Shown here: positions 39,470-48,273 of the stretch, piece after piece | Position numbering within the stretch: the first letter of the stretch is position 1 | Layout: every line of letters begins with the position of its first letter | Origin: Acidimicrobiia bacterium | Lineage (GTDB): Bacteria > Actinomycetota > Acidimicrobiia > IMCC26256 > JAGNEX01 | DNA length: 64,000 bases | NCBI GenBank assembly: GCA_020637365.1 | Contig: JACJWE010000002.1 | Coordinates: forward strand, 124,001 to 188,000 | Reading direction: 5' to 3' | Notes under the pieces: generated by a model | What the model saw: the letters and a program-made list of their open reading frames with translations, nothing else | Told to the model about the DNA's origin: nothing | The model's database searches: none | Translations under genes and position numbers: made by a program

Positions 39470-40729
39470 TTAAAGATCTTTCATCCGAATGGTGAATGGC
39501 TCGGCCCAGGCATCGCCGGGTCCGCATCGCCACTCAAGGCTCATGATCGACTCACCCGGCGCGGCTTGTATACCACCGGGCACGGTGCCGTCGACCTTGC
39601 CGACGAGTGATTCGCTCTCGGTCACGTCGGTGTTGCGTCCATCGTCGATCGCTACTCTGTTCGGGACCGGTCCGCCCGGCTCGGGATCGACGATCGTCGG
39701 TTCGACAACGGTCGACTCAAGGTATTCAGGGTTCTCTGCGCTCTGTTCAAAGCCGATAGGCCCGACCGCACCCGTCCCCGAACGACCAGCCTCGCCGCCG
39801 CCCGTCGCAGAATCGGTGGCCTGCGGACCGGTCGACCCAGCGGTGGCGGAACCGGTGGTGACGGACCCAGTGCTGGCTCGTTCGGAGTCGATTGGTTCGG
39901 CATCGAGCCAGATATCGAGCTGACTTGCCGTCACCGAATTCCCGAAGGTTTGAACGACCTGGGTGCGATCGAGGACCACATGGGTATCTTGACCGGTCGC
40001 GACTCGAGCGAAGTCCACATTGGACGATGCGACCAGCCCCAAATAGCCGCTGAACTCGCGGGAATCAGGCCCGATGAGCCGAAGGATGGGACCCGACCAC
40101 CCTTTCTCAACGGTCAACGTTCCGCCGCTGGTCAGGGGGTCTAGTCCGTGGATGATCTGAACACCCGTGAGTTCGGCATCGCCCACCAATGCAACCTGCA
40201 ACACGAGTGAGTCGGTCGTCGTCTTAGGAGGAAGAGCGAAGCGGACCTCGTCAACGGTGTTGTCTGCGGTGGTGGTGGACGCTTCCAGAAGCGAGTTGTC
40301 CTCTGGCGGCAGTTGACGTTGCAGCTCGATGGAACGCCCCGCATCACCGCCGAGAAGCGCCTCAACAGAGATGTTGTCGAGGCGCTGACCGCGAAGTCGA
40401 ACATCACCCCAGATGCCGTCTCCACCGGTTACCTTCGGCGTCGACCACGTCCCCACCAGACCGGGACCTGCGATAACCGCTCCCCCGTCTGTGATCACGG
40501 CGTCGCGGACCGTTCCCGACGCCAACGTCGAACCGTTGAACTCGACGACCTCACCTGAGGAATAGTCAAACAGCGTTGGAAGGGCCTTCTGAGGGCAGGT
40601 CGACTCGGCGGGGGCAGGCCCCGACAGGACCACACCTCCGATAAGGAGCGCACCCGCACCGAGAATTGCTGAGACCAGCAGCACACGGAACAGCCTCGCT
40701 GACCTCTGTACTCGGTCAGAAACCTGCAA
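39470..40729 (-). CDS. Secreted protein of unknown function
   Basis: 419 aa. Signal peptide LFRVLLVSAILGAGALLIGG, then a beta-rich region (~50-280) with VRDAVITDGGAVIAGPG and WGDVRLRGQRLDNISVEALL. A Ser/Thr/Gly linker (~285-340) and a short C-terminal segment ending WRCGPGDAWAEPFTIRMKDL follow. No family recognised. It is directly upstream of the ferredoxin reductase on the same strand. Confidence 0.65.
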   Translation of the reverse strand: MQVSDRVQRSARLFRVLLVSAILGAGALLIGGVVLSGPAPAESTCPQKALPTLFDYSSGEVVEFNGSTLASGTVRDAVITDGGAVIAGPGLVGTWSTPKVTGGDGIWGDVRLRGQRLDNISVEALLGGDAGRSIELQRQLPPEDNSLLEASTTTADNTVDEVRFALPPKTTTDSLVLQVALVGDAELTGVQIIHGLDPLTSGGTLTVEKGWSGPILRLIGPDSREFSGYLGLVASSNVDFARVATGQDTHVVLDRTQVVQTFGNSVTASQLDIWLDAEPIDSERASTGSVTTGSATAGSTGPQATDSATGGGEAGRSGTGAVGPIGFEQSAENPEYLESTVVEPTIVDPEPGGPVPNRVAIDDGRNTDVTESESLVGKVDGTVPGGIQAAPGESIMSLEWRCGPGDAWAEPFTIRMKDL

Positions 40730-40871
40730 CTACCGCACCTAACCCGTAGGCAACCTGAGTAAACACGCTGCCTCATGGGTCACACCGGTAACCAATTATT
40801 TTTGGTTGAGTATCTGCGCACCCAATGCCCCTACCGGTTTTTGGGCCGGCGGCGGCGACTACGATGCGGCG

Positions 40872-41786
40872 ATGCCGATGTTTTTGAGCGCTCTCATCTC
40901 CGCTTCAACCGCGCAAGCGGCTTCAGAAAGGTTGCTGGCGGGCGCCCTGGCTGGCGCTCTAGCGCTGACGGCAGGTGCGTGTTCATCCGACGGCAGCAGC
41001 GATGGGTACAAGCGGGCCTCAGCAACCCAGCCACCCGCTGAAGGTGAAGCGCCCGGCGTTGGGCTCTTCGATCCGGCGGGTTATGACTATGTCGCTGTGC
41101 CCTACAACCTCGATGTACAGACAGCCGGCGAGGACCTCGGCGTCATCGCAATTGCTCAGCGCGGCGTCATTCGCGAAACGGTAGGCGACCTCCAGGTCAG
41201 CTCGGAGGATCTCGACCTGGGCGTCGACGTCACCATCGACGAAAGTCAAGGCGCAGGCCCGACCACCCCTGCGGACCAGGTCGCACCCCCGATCGTGCTG
41301 GTGTGGAGCTACCTCATCGATCCCGGATTTGAGGCCACGCCAGGCTACGACGACGCCCAACTTTCGGGCTTTACCACCACCTACGGAGAAGGCCAACCCG
41401 CAGACGTCAGCGGTCACGAGATGCTGCGTTTCACCGACGCCGAAAACGCCAGAGAAATCTTGTACTACAGCGACGACGCCGTGCGCCTGGTCTTTGCGAG
41501 CGACCAGGGCAGCGAGGTGCTCGATTCGGTTGTCGGAGCGATTATGTCCGCCTACGACAGCAACGGCGGACCCACCGATGCGCCTGCGGCCGCCACACCC
41601 GAACCCACTCAGATCGGGAACACCCCGACCGCCGGGAACGGGCCGATAGCGCCACCCGTAACTAGCAGCCCACCACCCACCTGGGTGCCCGGAGGGGATT
41701 CGAACCCCACGCCCGCAATCGGGCCGACGGGTTTAAGCCGTCTGCGTCTGCCATTCCGCCATCCGGGCAACAGCTCAGGAGGCTAG
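40872..41786 (+). CDS. Secreted lipoprotein of unknown function; 3' end uncertain
   Basis: From ATG 40872 a signal LLAGALAGALALTAGAC provides a lipobox. The body (~residues 50-240) is a soluble domain with FDPAGYDYVAVPYNLDVQT, SYLIDPGFEATPGYDD and SDDAVRLVFASDQGSEVLDS, followed by a Pro/Thr tail. The written frame runs through the whole antisense tRNA-Leu (41686-41768), which is unlikely to be real coding. TAA and TAG stops in the other two frames at 41659-41665 suggest an indel shortly before and a natural end there. Function unknown. Confidence 0.65.
   Translation: MPMFLSALISASTAQAASERLLAGALAGALALTAGACSSDGSSDGYKRASATQPPAEGEAPGVGLFDPAGYDYVAVPYNLDVQTAGEDLGVIAIAQRGVIRETVGDLQVSSEDLDLGVDVTIDESQGAGPTTPADQVAPPIVLVWSYLIDPGFEATPGYDDAQLSGFTTTYGEGQPADVSGHEMLRFTDAENAREILYYSDDAVRLVFASDQGSEVLDSVVGAIMSAYDSNGGPTDAPAAATPEPTQIGNTPTAGNGPIAPPVTSSPPPTWVPGGDSNPTPAIGPTGLSRLRLPFRHPGNSSGG
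41686..41768 (-). tRNA. tRNA-Leu (anticodon TAA)
   Basis: All arms fold: acceptor GCCCGGA/TCCGGGC with A discriminator, anticodon stem GACGG/CCGTC around CTTAAAC (anticodon TAA), long variable arm GCCCG/CGGGC (class II, as expected for Leu) and T-arm GGGG-TTCGAAT-CCCC. CCA is not encoded. Confidence 0.95.
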
Positions 41787-42282
41787 CGCCGCGTCCCGGT
41801 CGGCGACCGCATGACCGTGGTGGCCGGTGTCGTTCGACACCCCTGGTGGCGACCGCTGCGGCAATCGTTCGGCCAGTTTTGGGTCGAGGGTAACCACGGT
41901 CTGATCGTGAACGACATCGGTCTTCGCTGCCCGTGTCGACGTGAATCAAATGGTCGGCAGCGGTATCCCACAACTGGGAGCGAACCACCGCAGAGCGTGG
42001 ACCGGCGAGACGGTTGGCCAGCACGATCCCCTCGATGAGGTCGCCGAGGATCTGCTCACGTCGACGCCCCCGCAGCCGAACCGCTACCACAGGTGTCGCG
42101 CCACCCGTCCGGATGGTGCGAATCGCACCGGTCGCGCTCGGCGGCGAAATAAAGCTCGGCGCTAATAAGCCGAGCCGGCGCGCCTGGTCGGCGAGACCCC
42201 GGCTCGTGCGAGCAAACCAAAGCGACTGTGGTTCAGGAAGATCTTTCACCTTCGCAGTATCGCCCGAGGGTGTGACACTCAA
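41775..42282 (-). CDS. Hypothetical protein with one frameshift
   Basis: Starts MSVTPSGDTAKVKDLPEPQS at 42282, with GLADQARRLGLLAPSFISPP and VVAVRLRGRRREQILGDLIE. After VDTGS the good frame shifts near 41925-41935 to AKTDVVHDQTVVTLDPKLAE, ending LAS at 41775, 7 bp from the tRNA. About 168 aa when restored. Soluble; no family recognised. Confidence 0.55.
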
Positions 42283-42296
42283 GTGAGCACCAACCT

Positions 42297-43568
42297 TCAG
42301 CCGGCACCAGCCCTTGGCAGATTCGCCGTCGCAGAGCCCTCGGGGGCATCGAGACCGCCCGAATAGCGCTTCGCGAGAAACATCGCGACGCCGACCACAA
42401 CCAGCAGGGTCCCGCTCACCCCGACCGCGGCCCGAACGCCGAAGGCTTCCGCTGCGAAGCCCATCAACGGTGCCCCCAACGACAATCCGACCATGAGCCC
42501 CGCTATGTAGACCGCGATGACCCGGCCACGAAAGTCGTCACCGACCACCATCTGGATGGATGTGTTGAGTGACGACGCTATCGCTAGATAACCCGCACCC
42601 ATCCCAAACATCGCCACGATCGCGACCGACACCTGGGGAGCGGTCGCCAACGCCACGATCGCCGCCCCGAAGAGCACCACGCCACCTGAAGCCAGCACTC
42701 GCCGAGGTGTGTCTTCGCCCCATGCTCCGATGATGACGGCGCCGAGCACCGCACCGAAACCGAACGCCCCGGTCATCAGGCCAGCGAACAACTCGTGATT
42801 ACCTAACTCAAAAACATCCCGAGCAAACACGGGAACGTAAAAGACCGTCGGACTGCCGAGGACCCCGACGACGGTCACCGAAACTACCGCCGTCAACAGT
42901 CCCGGTGAACGCCGCACCACCTGCCAGCCGGAAATGGCGCTCGACGATGCGTCGACCTTCTTGCTCCGGTCGGGACGGTACGTGATACCCGCGAGGGCAG
43001 CGAGCACCACGAGATAGCTCACACCGTTGGCAAAAAAGGCCCAACCGGGGCCAGCGAGCCACAGGGTCAGACCTCCGATCGCTGGCCCAACCGCCCTGGA
43101 CGCGTTGAACTGCGCCGAATTGAGCGTAACGGCGTTCAACAAGTCCTCACGAGGAACGAGTTCGGGGACAAGCGCCTGCCACGAGGGCACCTGATACCCC
43201 AAGATCAGGCCGTTGACCGCGACCAGCGCGATCACCGTGCCCGGCGACATATGCCCGCTCCACCACAGGGCAGCAAACCCGAACGCGATCAACATCATCA
43301 GCGTCTGGGTGACCATGATCACTCGACGGCGTTCACGCTGATCCGCGGCCCGCCCACCCCATCTGTTCATCAGCAAGGCCGGCAGGAAGTTGGCCAAGGT
43401 GCCGATACCTATCCAGGCCTCGGAATCGGTCAGCTCCAACAACACGATCGGAATCGCGATGCCTTGCATTTGGGAACCGATGTTGGAGATCAACGCGCCG
43501 ACCCAGAAGCGCCGAAAGTCCGGGTTACGCAGCGCCTTCACCGCCCGACGGAGACCTGATCCCGCCAT
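42297..43568 (-). CDS. MFS transporter (EntS/MFS_3-like)
   Basis: 423 aa with 12 hydrophobic segments. N-terminus ALRNPDFRRFWVGALISNIG and NRWGGRAADQRERRRVI (the MFS motif-A region), PRAFV-like GPAIGGLTLWLAG, and a second-half GVLGSPTVFYVPVFARDVF. This pattern is typical of MFS_3 exporters (EntS/tetracenomycin type). Substrate unknown. A divergent 300-bp region separates it from the acyltransferase gene. Confidence 0.85.
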   Translation of the reverse strand: MAGSGLRRAVKALRNPDFRRFWVGALISNIGSQMQGIAIPIVLLELTDSEAWIGIGTLANFLPALLMNRWGGRAADQRERRRVIMVTQTLMMLIAFGFAALWWSGHMSPGTVIALVAVNGLILGYQVPSWQALVPELVPREDLLNAVTLNSAQFNASRAVGPAIGGLTLWLAGPGWAFFANGVSYLVVLAALAGITYRPDRSKKVDASSSAISGWQVVRRSPGLLTAVVSVTVVGVLGSPTVFYVPVFARDVFELGNHELFAGLMTGAFGFGAVLGAVIIGAWGEDTPRRVLASGGVVLFGAAIVALATAPQVSVAIVAMFGMGAGYLAIASSLNTSIQMVVGDDFRGRVIAVYIAGLMVGLSLGAPLMGFAAEAFGVRAAVGVSGTLLVVVGVAMFLAKRYSGGLDAPEGSATANLPRAGAG

Positions 43569-43866
43569 CTAGCTCCAATCCACCACTTCCAACGAAGTCT
43601 GATCCAGGGGAACAGACCATAGATGCCGACCCAGGTGACTCAAGGGCCCGCAAGAGCCTCACAGGCCGTCATCGGTCGCCACCAGTGCGCTCATTCCAAA
43701 GACCCGTCGACGCTCAGAAGGTGGCTCCACCCGCCATAACACTGGGTCTGTCCTTATACTTCACCGACCGATACGGTTGAAGCCGCACAGCGCCCACAGG
43801 GCGCGGCAACGTCGGGCACCCATGACGTTACGGTGCGGCGCCGTTGGGCACATCCAAGGAGCAAGC

Positions 43867-44841
43867 ATGGCCGACCAGCGAAAAACCGGGTCCACCAGAT
43901 CGAAGAAGATGGCCCGAGATGTGCCAGCGACCGCGACCCCTGTCGAAGACCTGGCCGAGATCGTGGCCGATGCGGCAACGGCTAATACGCAGGCCCTGGT
44001 CCGCATCAATCAGCCCGAGCTCGGCGACGCGGATGCACCCCCTGCGTTCGGTGTGCGAACGACCGATATCGACCATTGGGGCAGGTCGGAAAAGGCTCGA
44101 CGCCTTGCCGGAAACCTCTACGAGCCGTTCTACAAGTATTACTTTCGGGTCGACCTCGAAGGCCTTGAACACATCCCGACCGAGGGTGGCGCGCTGTTGG
44201 TATCCAACCACTCAGCAGCGATCCCGTCAGACGGCCCAGCGATCATGCACGGCATCGAAACCGAACTGGGACGCCCCGTCTACGGGTTAGCGGAGTACTT
44301 GTTTCGTCGGATGCCCGTTATCGGGACTGCCTGGTCACGACTCGGCGGCGTCACCGCCCATCCCGATAATGCCTATCGCCTGCTCCGTGAAGAAGGTCAG
44401 CTCGCTCTCGTCTTTCCCGAAGGCACAAAAGGCACCTCCAAGAATTTCCGCGACCGGTACCGGGTCGCCCGTTTCGGTCGCGGCGGCTTCATCGAGGTTG
44501 CCATGCGAGCAGGCGCACCGATCATCCCCGTCGCGGTGGTCGGCGCCGAAGAATCGATGCCCGTGCTGTGGCAATCGAAGCGCCTCGCCAAAATGATGAA
44601 CCTGCCCTACGTACCGATCACCGCCAACCACCTGGTGTTCGGACCGCTGCTCGGCACATTTATGTACTTCCCGGCCAAGTTCCGAATTCGCTTTCTGCCG
44701 CCGGTTGAATTCGACGTCGAACCCGACCTTCCGCGCTATTCGCGGTCGGTACTCATGGAATATTCAGAACGGGTACGCCGCAGCATCCAAGACGCGCTCT
44801 ACGACATGTTGTCGGAGCGCAAGAGCGTGTGGTTCGGATAG
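43867..44841 (+). CDS. PlsC-like lysophospholipid acyltransferase
   Basis: About 324 aa from ATG 43867 (AGGAG 7 bp before). Motif I NHSAAIPSDG (N-H-x4-D), motif III LVFPEGTKGTSK and a central GGFIEVAMRAGAPIIPVAVV define the glycerolipid acyltransferase family. It likely transfers acyl groups to a lysophospholipid or related alcohol at the membrane. First of a three-gene operon with an epimerase 9 bp downstream; the pair resembles M. tuberculosis Rv0502/Rv0501. Confidence 0.85.
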   Translation: MADQRKTGSTRSKKMARDVPATATPVEDLAEIVADAATANTQALVRINQPELGDADAPPAFGVRTTDIDHWGRSEKARRLAGNLYEPFYKYYFRVDLEGLEHIPTEGGALLVSNHSAAIPSDGPAIMHGIETELGRPVYGLAEYLFRRMPVIGTAWSRLGGVTAHPDNAYRLLREEGQLALVFPEGTKGTSKNFRDRYRVARFGRGGFIEVAMRAGAPIIPVAVVGAEESMPVLWQSKRLAKMMNLPYVPITANHLVFGPLLGTFMYFPAKFRIRFLPPVEFDVEPDLPRYSRSVLMEYSERVRRSIQDALYDMLSERKSVWFG

Positions 44842-44850
44842 GAGCATCCA

Positions 44851-45891
44851 ATGCGAATTCTCGTCACCGGCCTCAGCACCTTTTGGGGTGGACACATCGC
44901 CCGGGTGCTCGAACAGATCGACGACGTTGAAGTGATCGTCGGGGTCGATACCCACGACCCGGGGTTGCCGCTGGAACGCACCGAGTTTGTGCGCACCGAA
45001 GAGACCTACGGCATCTTGCAGCGCATCGTTGAGGCCGCCCAGATCGATACGATCGTCCACACTCATCTGATCGTCGACTCCTCACAGGCTTCGGCAAAAA
45101 AGATCAACGAAACCAATGTCATCGGAACGATGAACCTGCTAGCGGCGGCGGGTGCGGCAACCAGCCCCGTGCGCAAAGTGGTCGTCAAGTCCTCGACATT
45201 GGTGTACGGGTCCAACGACAAAGACCCCAACATGTTCCGCGAGTCGGCCAAACGGTCGACCGGTCCGGTCTCACCCGTCGAACGCAGCCTCCTCGAAGCA
45301 GAGGCGTATCTCAAGGATTTCGCCACCGACAACCCGCACGTGTTCGTCTCGCTCCTCCGCTTCTCAAACGTTTTGGGCGATGACCTCAGTACGCCTCTCG
45401 CCAGGATGTTGCGCATGCGGGTGGTCCCCGAAGTCTTCGGCTTCGACCCGCGCCTGCAGTTCACCCACCAAGATGACGTGCTCTCTGCGTTGTTGTTCGC
45501 TGCGACCTCGGGACGACCCGGCATTTTCAATGTTGCAGGTGATGGTCTGCTGCCCTGGAGCGAGGTCTGCGAGATCGTCGGTAAGCGCCGGATTGCGCTA
45601 CCTCCCTCCGGAACCGAGACAATGCTCCGCTACGCCCAACCGTTGGGGATCCGCATTCCTCACGAGACAATCCGCCTGTTGAAGTACGGCCGCGGCGTCG
45701 ACAATTCGCTGTTTAAGCGCGCTGGTTTTCGATACTCATACACCTCAGCGGGCGCGGTTGATGCCTATGCCAAGGGACAGCGGCTCCGTTCGACGATCGG
45801 AGCCACCCAACCGGTGTATCGCTACGAACGCGATGTCGAAGCCTTCTTCCGACACTCACCTGCGGTCGTGCGCACGCACCAGCGTTCCTAA
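44851..45891 (+). CDS. NAD-dependent epimerase/dehydratase (extended SDR)
   Basis: 346 aa. N-terminal RILVTGLSTFWGGHIARVLE carries the TGxxxxxG nucleotide site. SSTLVYGSNDKDP is in the usual catalytic region, but the canonical YxxxK is altered (SPVERSLLEAEAYL). LQFTHQDDVLSALLFAA and GIFNVAGDG are typical C-terminal motifs. Likely acts on a sugar nucleotide or lipid-linked alcohol. Sits between a PlsC-like gene and a crotonase. Confidence 0.8.
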   Translation: MRILVTGLSTFWGGHIARVLEQIDDVEVIVGVDTHDPGLPLERTEFVRTEETYGILQRIVEAAQIDTIVHTHLIVDSSQASAKKINETNVIGTMNLLAAAGAATSPVRKVVVKSSTLVYGSNDKDPNMFRESAKRSTGPVSPVERSLLEAEAYLKDFATDNPHVFVSLLRFSNVLGDDLSTPLARMLRMRVVPEVFGFDPRLQFTHQDDVLSALLFAATSGRPGIFNVAGDGLLPWSEVCEIVGKRRIALPPSGTETMLRYAQPLGIRIPHETIRLLKYGRGVDNSLFKRAGFRYSYTSAGAVDAYAKGQRLRSTIGATQPVYRYERDVEAFFRHSPAVVRTHQRS

Positions 45892-45904
45892 CGACGGGCT
45901 TGTC

Positions 45905-46733
45905 GTGTCGATCGATCAGCCAGACCAACGGAAGAACGGCGACCGCTCAGCACAGCTCCGTGTCGCTGTCGACGACGGTGTCGCCGTCCTCACCCTCGAC
46001 GATCCAAAACGTCGCAACGTTGTCGCCCGGACTCGTCGCCGACATCGTCGCCAACCTCGATCAACTCGCGGACGACGACAGCGTTGGCTGCGTCGTGGTC
46101 ACCGGCGCAGGCCCGGCGTTCTGTGCGGGTGCAGATCTGTCGGATCTGGCCAGCGCCGCTGATGACCATGAACACGCCGCAGCGGTGTTGACCTCGATCT
46201 ATGAAGGCTTTTTGGCCTTTGCTCGGTTCCCCAAACCCACGATCGCAGCGGTGAACGGACCAGCGGTTGGCGCTGGCATGAACCTGGCGCTCGCGTGTGA
46301 CGTTCGGATTTGCTCACCGGCGGCGACCTTTATCTGCCGGTTCCTTGAACTTGGGATCCACCCCGGCGGTGGACACACCTGGATGCTGCAGCGCATCGTC
46401 GGACACGAACGCGCCGTTGCCATGTTGACCCTTGGCCGCCAGGTACGGGGCGAAGAGGCGCCGACTTGGGGGCTCGCCCTCGAATGTGTCGCAGCCGAAC
46501 GACTCATCGCGGCCGCTGTGAGCCTTGGTCAGCATGCGGCGACACTGCCGCCCGACCTGCTGACCACGACGCTGCAGACCCTCAAGACCACCGCGTCGAT
46601 CGATCAGCATGCAGAAGCCGTGCAAGCTGAGCTGGATCCCCAGATCTGGTCGATCGGACAACCCCAGTTCCGTGCGGCACTCGACAAGATGCGTCAGCGT
46701 GTTGGTTCCTCGACCGATAGTGCACCCACATAG
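45905..46733 (+). CDS. Enoyl-CoA hydratase/isomerase family protein, one frameshift
   Basis: The GTG at 45905 opens VSIDQPDQRKNGDRSAQLRV and VAVLTLDDPKRRN, then a base is missing near 46019. The remainder continues with VVTGAGPAFCAGADLSDLAS (oxyanion-hole AGADL) and AVNGPAVGAGMNLALACDVR. The catalytic Glu usually found in PE-x-x-x-G is replaced (CRFLELGIHPGGG), and the second Glu position is not evident. The reaction may therefore differ from classical hydration. Last gene of the acyltransferase/epimerase operon. Confidence 0.8.
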
Positions 46734-46750
46734 ATGGGTGTCCGCCTGCC

Positions 46751-47392
46751 TTAGAGCGTAGGCGTCGCACCCACCCGGTCGATGAAGCGCCGCTGAAGGT
46801 CGACGCGCCGTTCGTTCCACTCATCGCGACACAGGCCGTAGCGGACATGGTCTTCGCGTCGACCCCGGATCTGAAGATAGTTGCGCGCGATGCCTTCATC
46901 TCGCAGCGCCAATTTTGCGGCGACCCGACGCGAACGATCGTTGCGCGGAACGATCGCAACCTCGATGCGTTCGAGTTCGAGCGAGTCGAACGCAAAGCCG
47001 AACACCATCACACACGCATGCGGACACCAACCCTGCCCGGCGGCTCGACGATCTACCCAGTAGCCGATCGACGCCGATTGATACGCACCTCGTTGGACGT
47101 TTGACAGGTTGATTTCGCCGATGAGGTGGATACCGTCGGCGAACATCCCAAAGGGGTAGTCAAAGCCGAGTCGGCGCTGACGGCGCCACACATCACAGCG
47201 GTGACGAAACGCCGCAGCGCTGGTGATCGGGTCGGTTGCCCCGGGCGGGAGGAGCGGCTCCCACGGCAGCAACCAGTCAGCGTTGGTGGTCCGCACCTCA
47301 CGCCAGACGCGGTAGTCGCGAGGTTCCAACGGACGCAGAACCAGGCGTCCTGCCTTCAACGGTGCGTCAATCGGATCGCGGGTTCTAAACAC
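46751..47392 (-). CDS. GNAT acetyltransferase, RimJ/RimL-like
   Basis: 213 aa. LVLRPLEPRDYRVWREVR start, IGEINLSNVQRGAYQSASIG, the acetyl-CoA loop RRAAGQGWCPHAC (Q/R-x-x-G-x-G/A) and IEVAIVPRNDRSRRVAAKLA. Similar to ribosomal-protein N-acetyltransferases. Convergent with the crotonase gene; divergent from orn. Confidence 0.85.
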   Translation of the reverse strand: MFRTRDPIDAPLKAGRLVLRPLEPRDYRVWREVRTTNADWLLPWEPLLPPGATDPITSAAAFRHRCDVWRRQRRLGFDYPFGMFADGIHLIGEINLSNVQRGAYQSASIGYWVDRRAAGQGWCPHACVMVFGFAFDSLELERIEVAIVPRNDRSRRVAAKLALRDEGIARNYLQIRGRREDHVRYGLCRDEWNERRVDLQRRFIDRVGATPTL

Positions 47393-47608
47393 GTCCCGAA
47401 GCGTAGCGTCACCGTTGTCTCACCGTTGGTGCGACCCTGAACGGCACCCAGCGGGGTCTCGTAACCTGTTCGTAGAGGCCGACTGCAGCGGAGGCGGCGT
47501 CGAGAAGGTGACAGCCGGGATGCCCGGGGACCTCGTGCCCCAACCGGGAGGTTAGAGGAGCTTCTTTAAACGGCTGAATGTCCGTAGCGCTTGGTATGGT
47601 CCACAACG
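47393..47608. promoter_or_regulatory. Divergent intergenic region GNAT / orn with nested hairpin
   Basis: About 215 bp with no convincing gene. A compact nested hairpin (CCC-GGGG ... CCCC-AA-CCGGG, 47523-47548) lies 60 nt before orn, and TCACCGTTG occurs twice near 47408-47427. No known riboswitch motif was recognised. Confidence 0.35.
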
Positions 47609-48208
47609 ATGATGAACGACCGCCTCGCATGGCTTGACCTCGAAATGACCGGCCTGGAACCAGATCGCCATGTGATCGTTGAGATCGCTGCGCTGATCAC
47701 CGACGCCGATCTCAAACCGCTCGACGACGGCATCAACATCGTCATCCACGCGAATCCCGATGAGCTCGCTCAGATGGACGATGTCGTGACGCGTATGCAT
47801 ACCCGTTCGGGTCTGCTCGACGCGATCAAAGCGAGCGATATCGACGTCCCCACCGCTGCTGCGGAGGTTTTGGCCTACGTCAAAGGTCACGTACCACACC
47901 AGCGCAGCGTCCCCCTCTGTGGCAGTTCGATCGGCACGGATAGGCGTTTCCTCGCCAAGTACATGCCCGACCTCGAGGACTACCTGCACTATCGATCCGT
48001 CGACGTGTCGTCGATCAAAGAGCTTGCTCGTCGGTGGTACCCCGCGACGTTCTCGAAGCGACCCCAAAAAGAGACCGCGCACCGGGCGCTCGACGATATC
48101 CACGAATCCGCCCATGAACTGCGGTACTACCGAGACACGATCTTCGTCGATGGCGACCCTGCCGCAGCGGTTCGGATCGACGAGGGTGCCGCAACGCCCG
48201 CCGAGTGA
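47609..48208 (+). CDS. orn: Oligoribonuclease
   Basis: About 199 aa. DEDD exonuclease motifs: LAWLDLEMTGLEPDRHVIVE (first D-x-E), CGSSIGTDRRFLAKYMPDLE (Exo II) and HRALDDIHESAHELRYYRD (Exo III H-x4-D). Degrades 2-5-nt RNA to mononucleotides in the cytosol. Start ATG-ATG at 47609/47612; no strong ribosome site is visible. Confidence 0.93.
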   Translation: MMNDRLAWLDLEMTGLEPDRHVIVEIAALITDADLKPLDDGINIVIHANPDELAQMDDVVTRMHTRSGLLDAIKASDIDVPTAAAEVLAYVKGHVPHQRSVPLCGSSIGTDRRFLAKYMPDLEDYLHYRSVDVSSIKELARRWYPATFSKRPQKETAHRALDDIHESAHELRYYRDTIFVDGDPAAAVRIDEGAATPAE

Positions 48209-48273
48209 CCATCTCCGACATCAGCCGACATATCTCTCCACACGAGTCTGAACAGGAGCGAGGCTGAAACGCC

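Noticed and set aside
41686..41786. C-terminal extension of the lipoprotein as real coding
   Set aside because: It is exactly the antisense of a well-folded tRNA-Leu, and low-complexity sequence precedes it.
47440..47560. Riboswitch before orn
   Set aside because: A nested hairpin is present, but no conserved core of any riboswitch I know could be matched.
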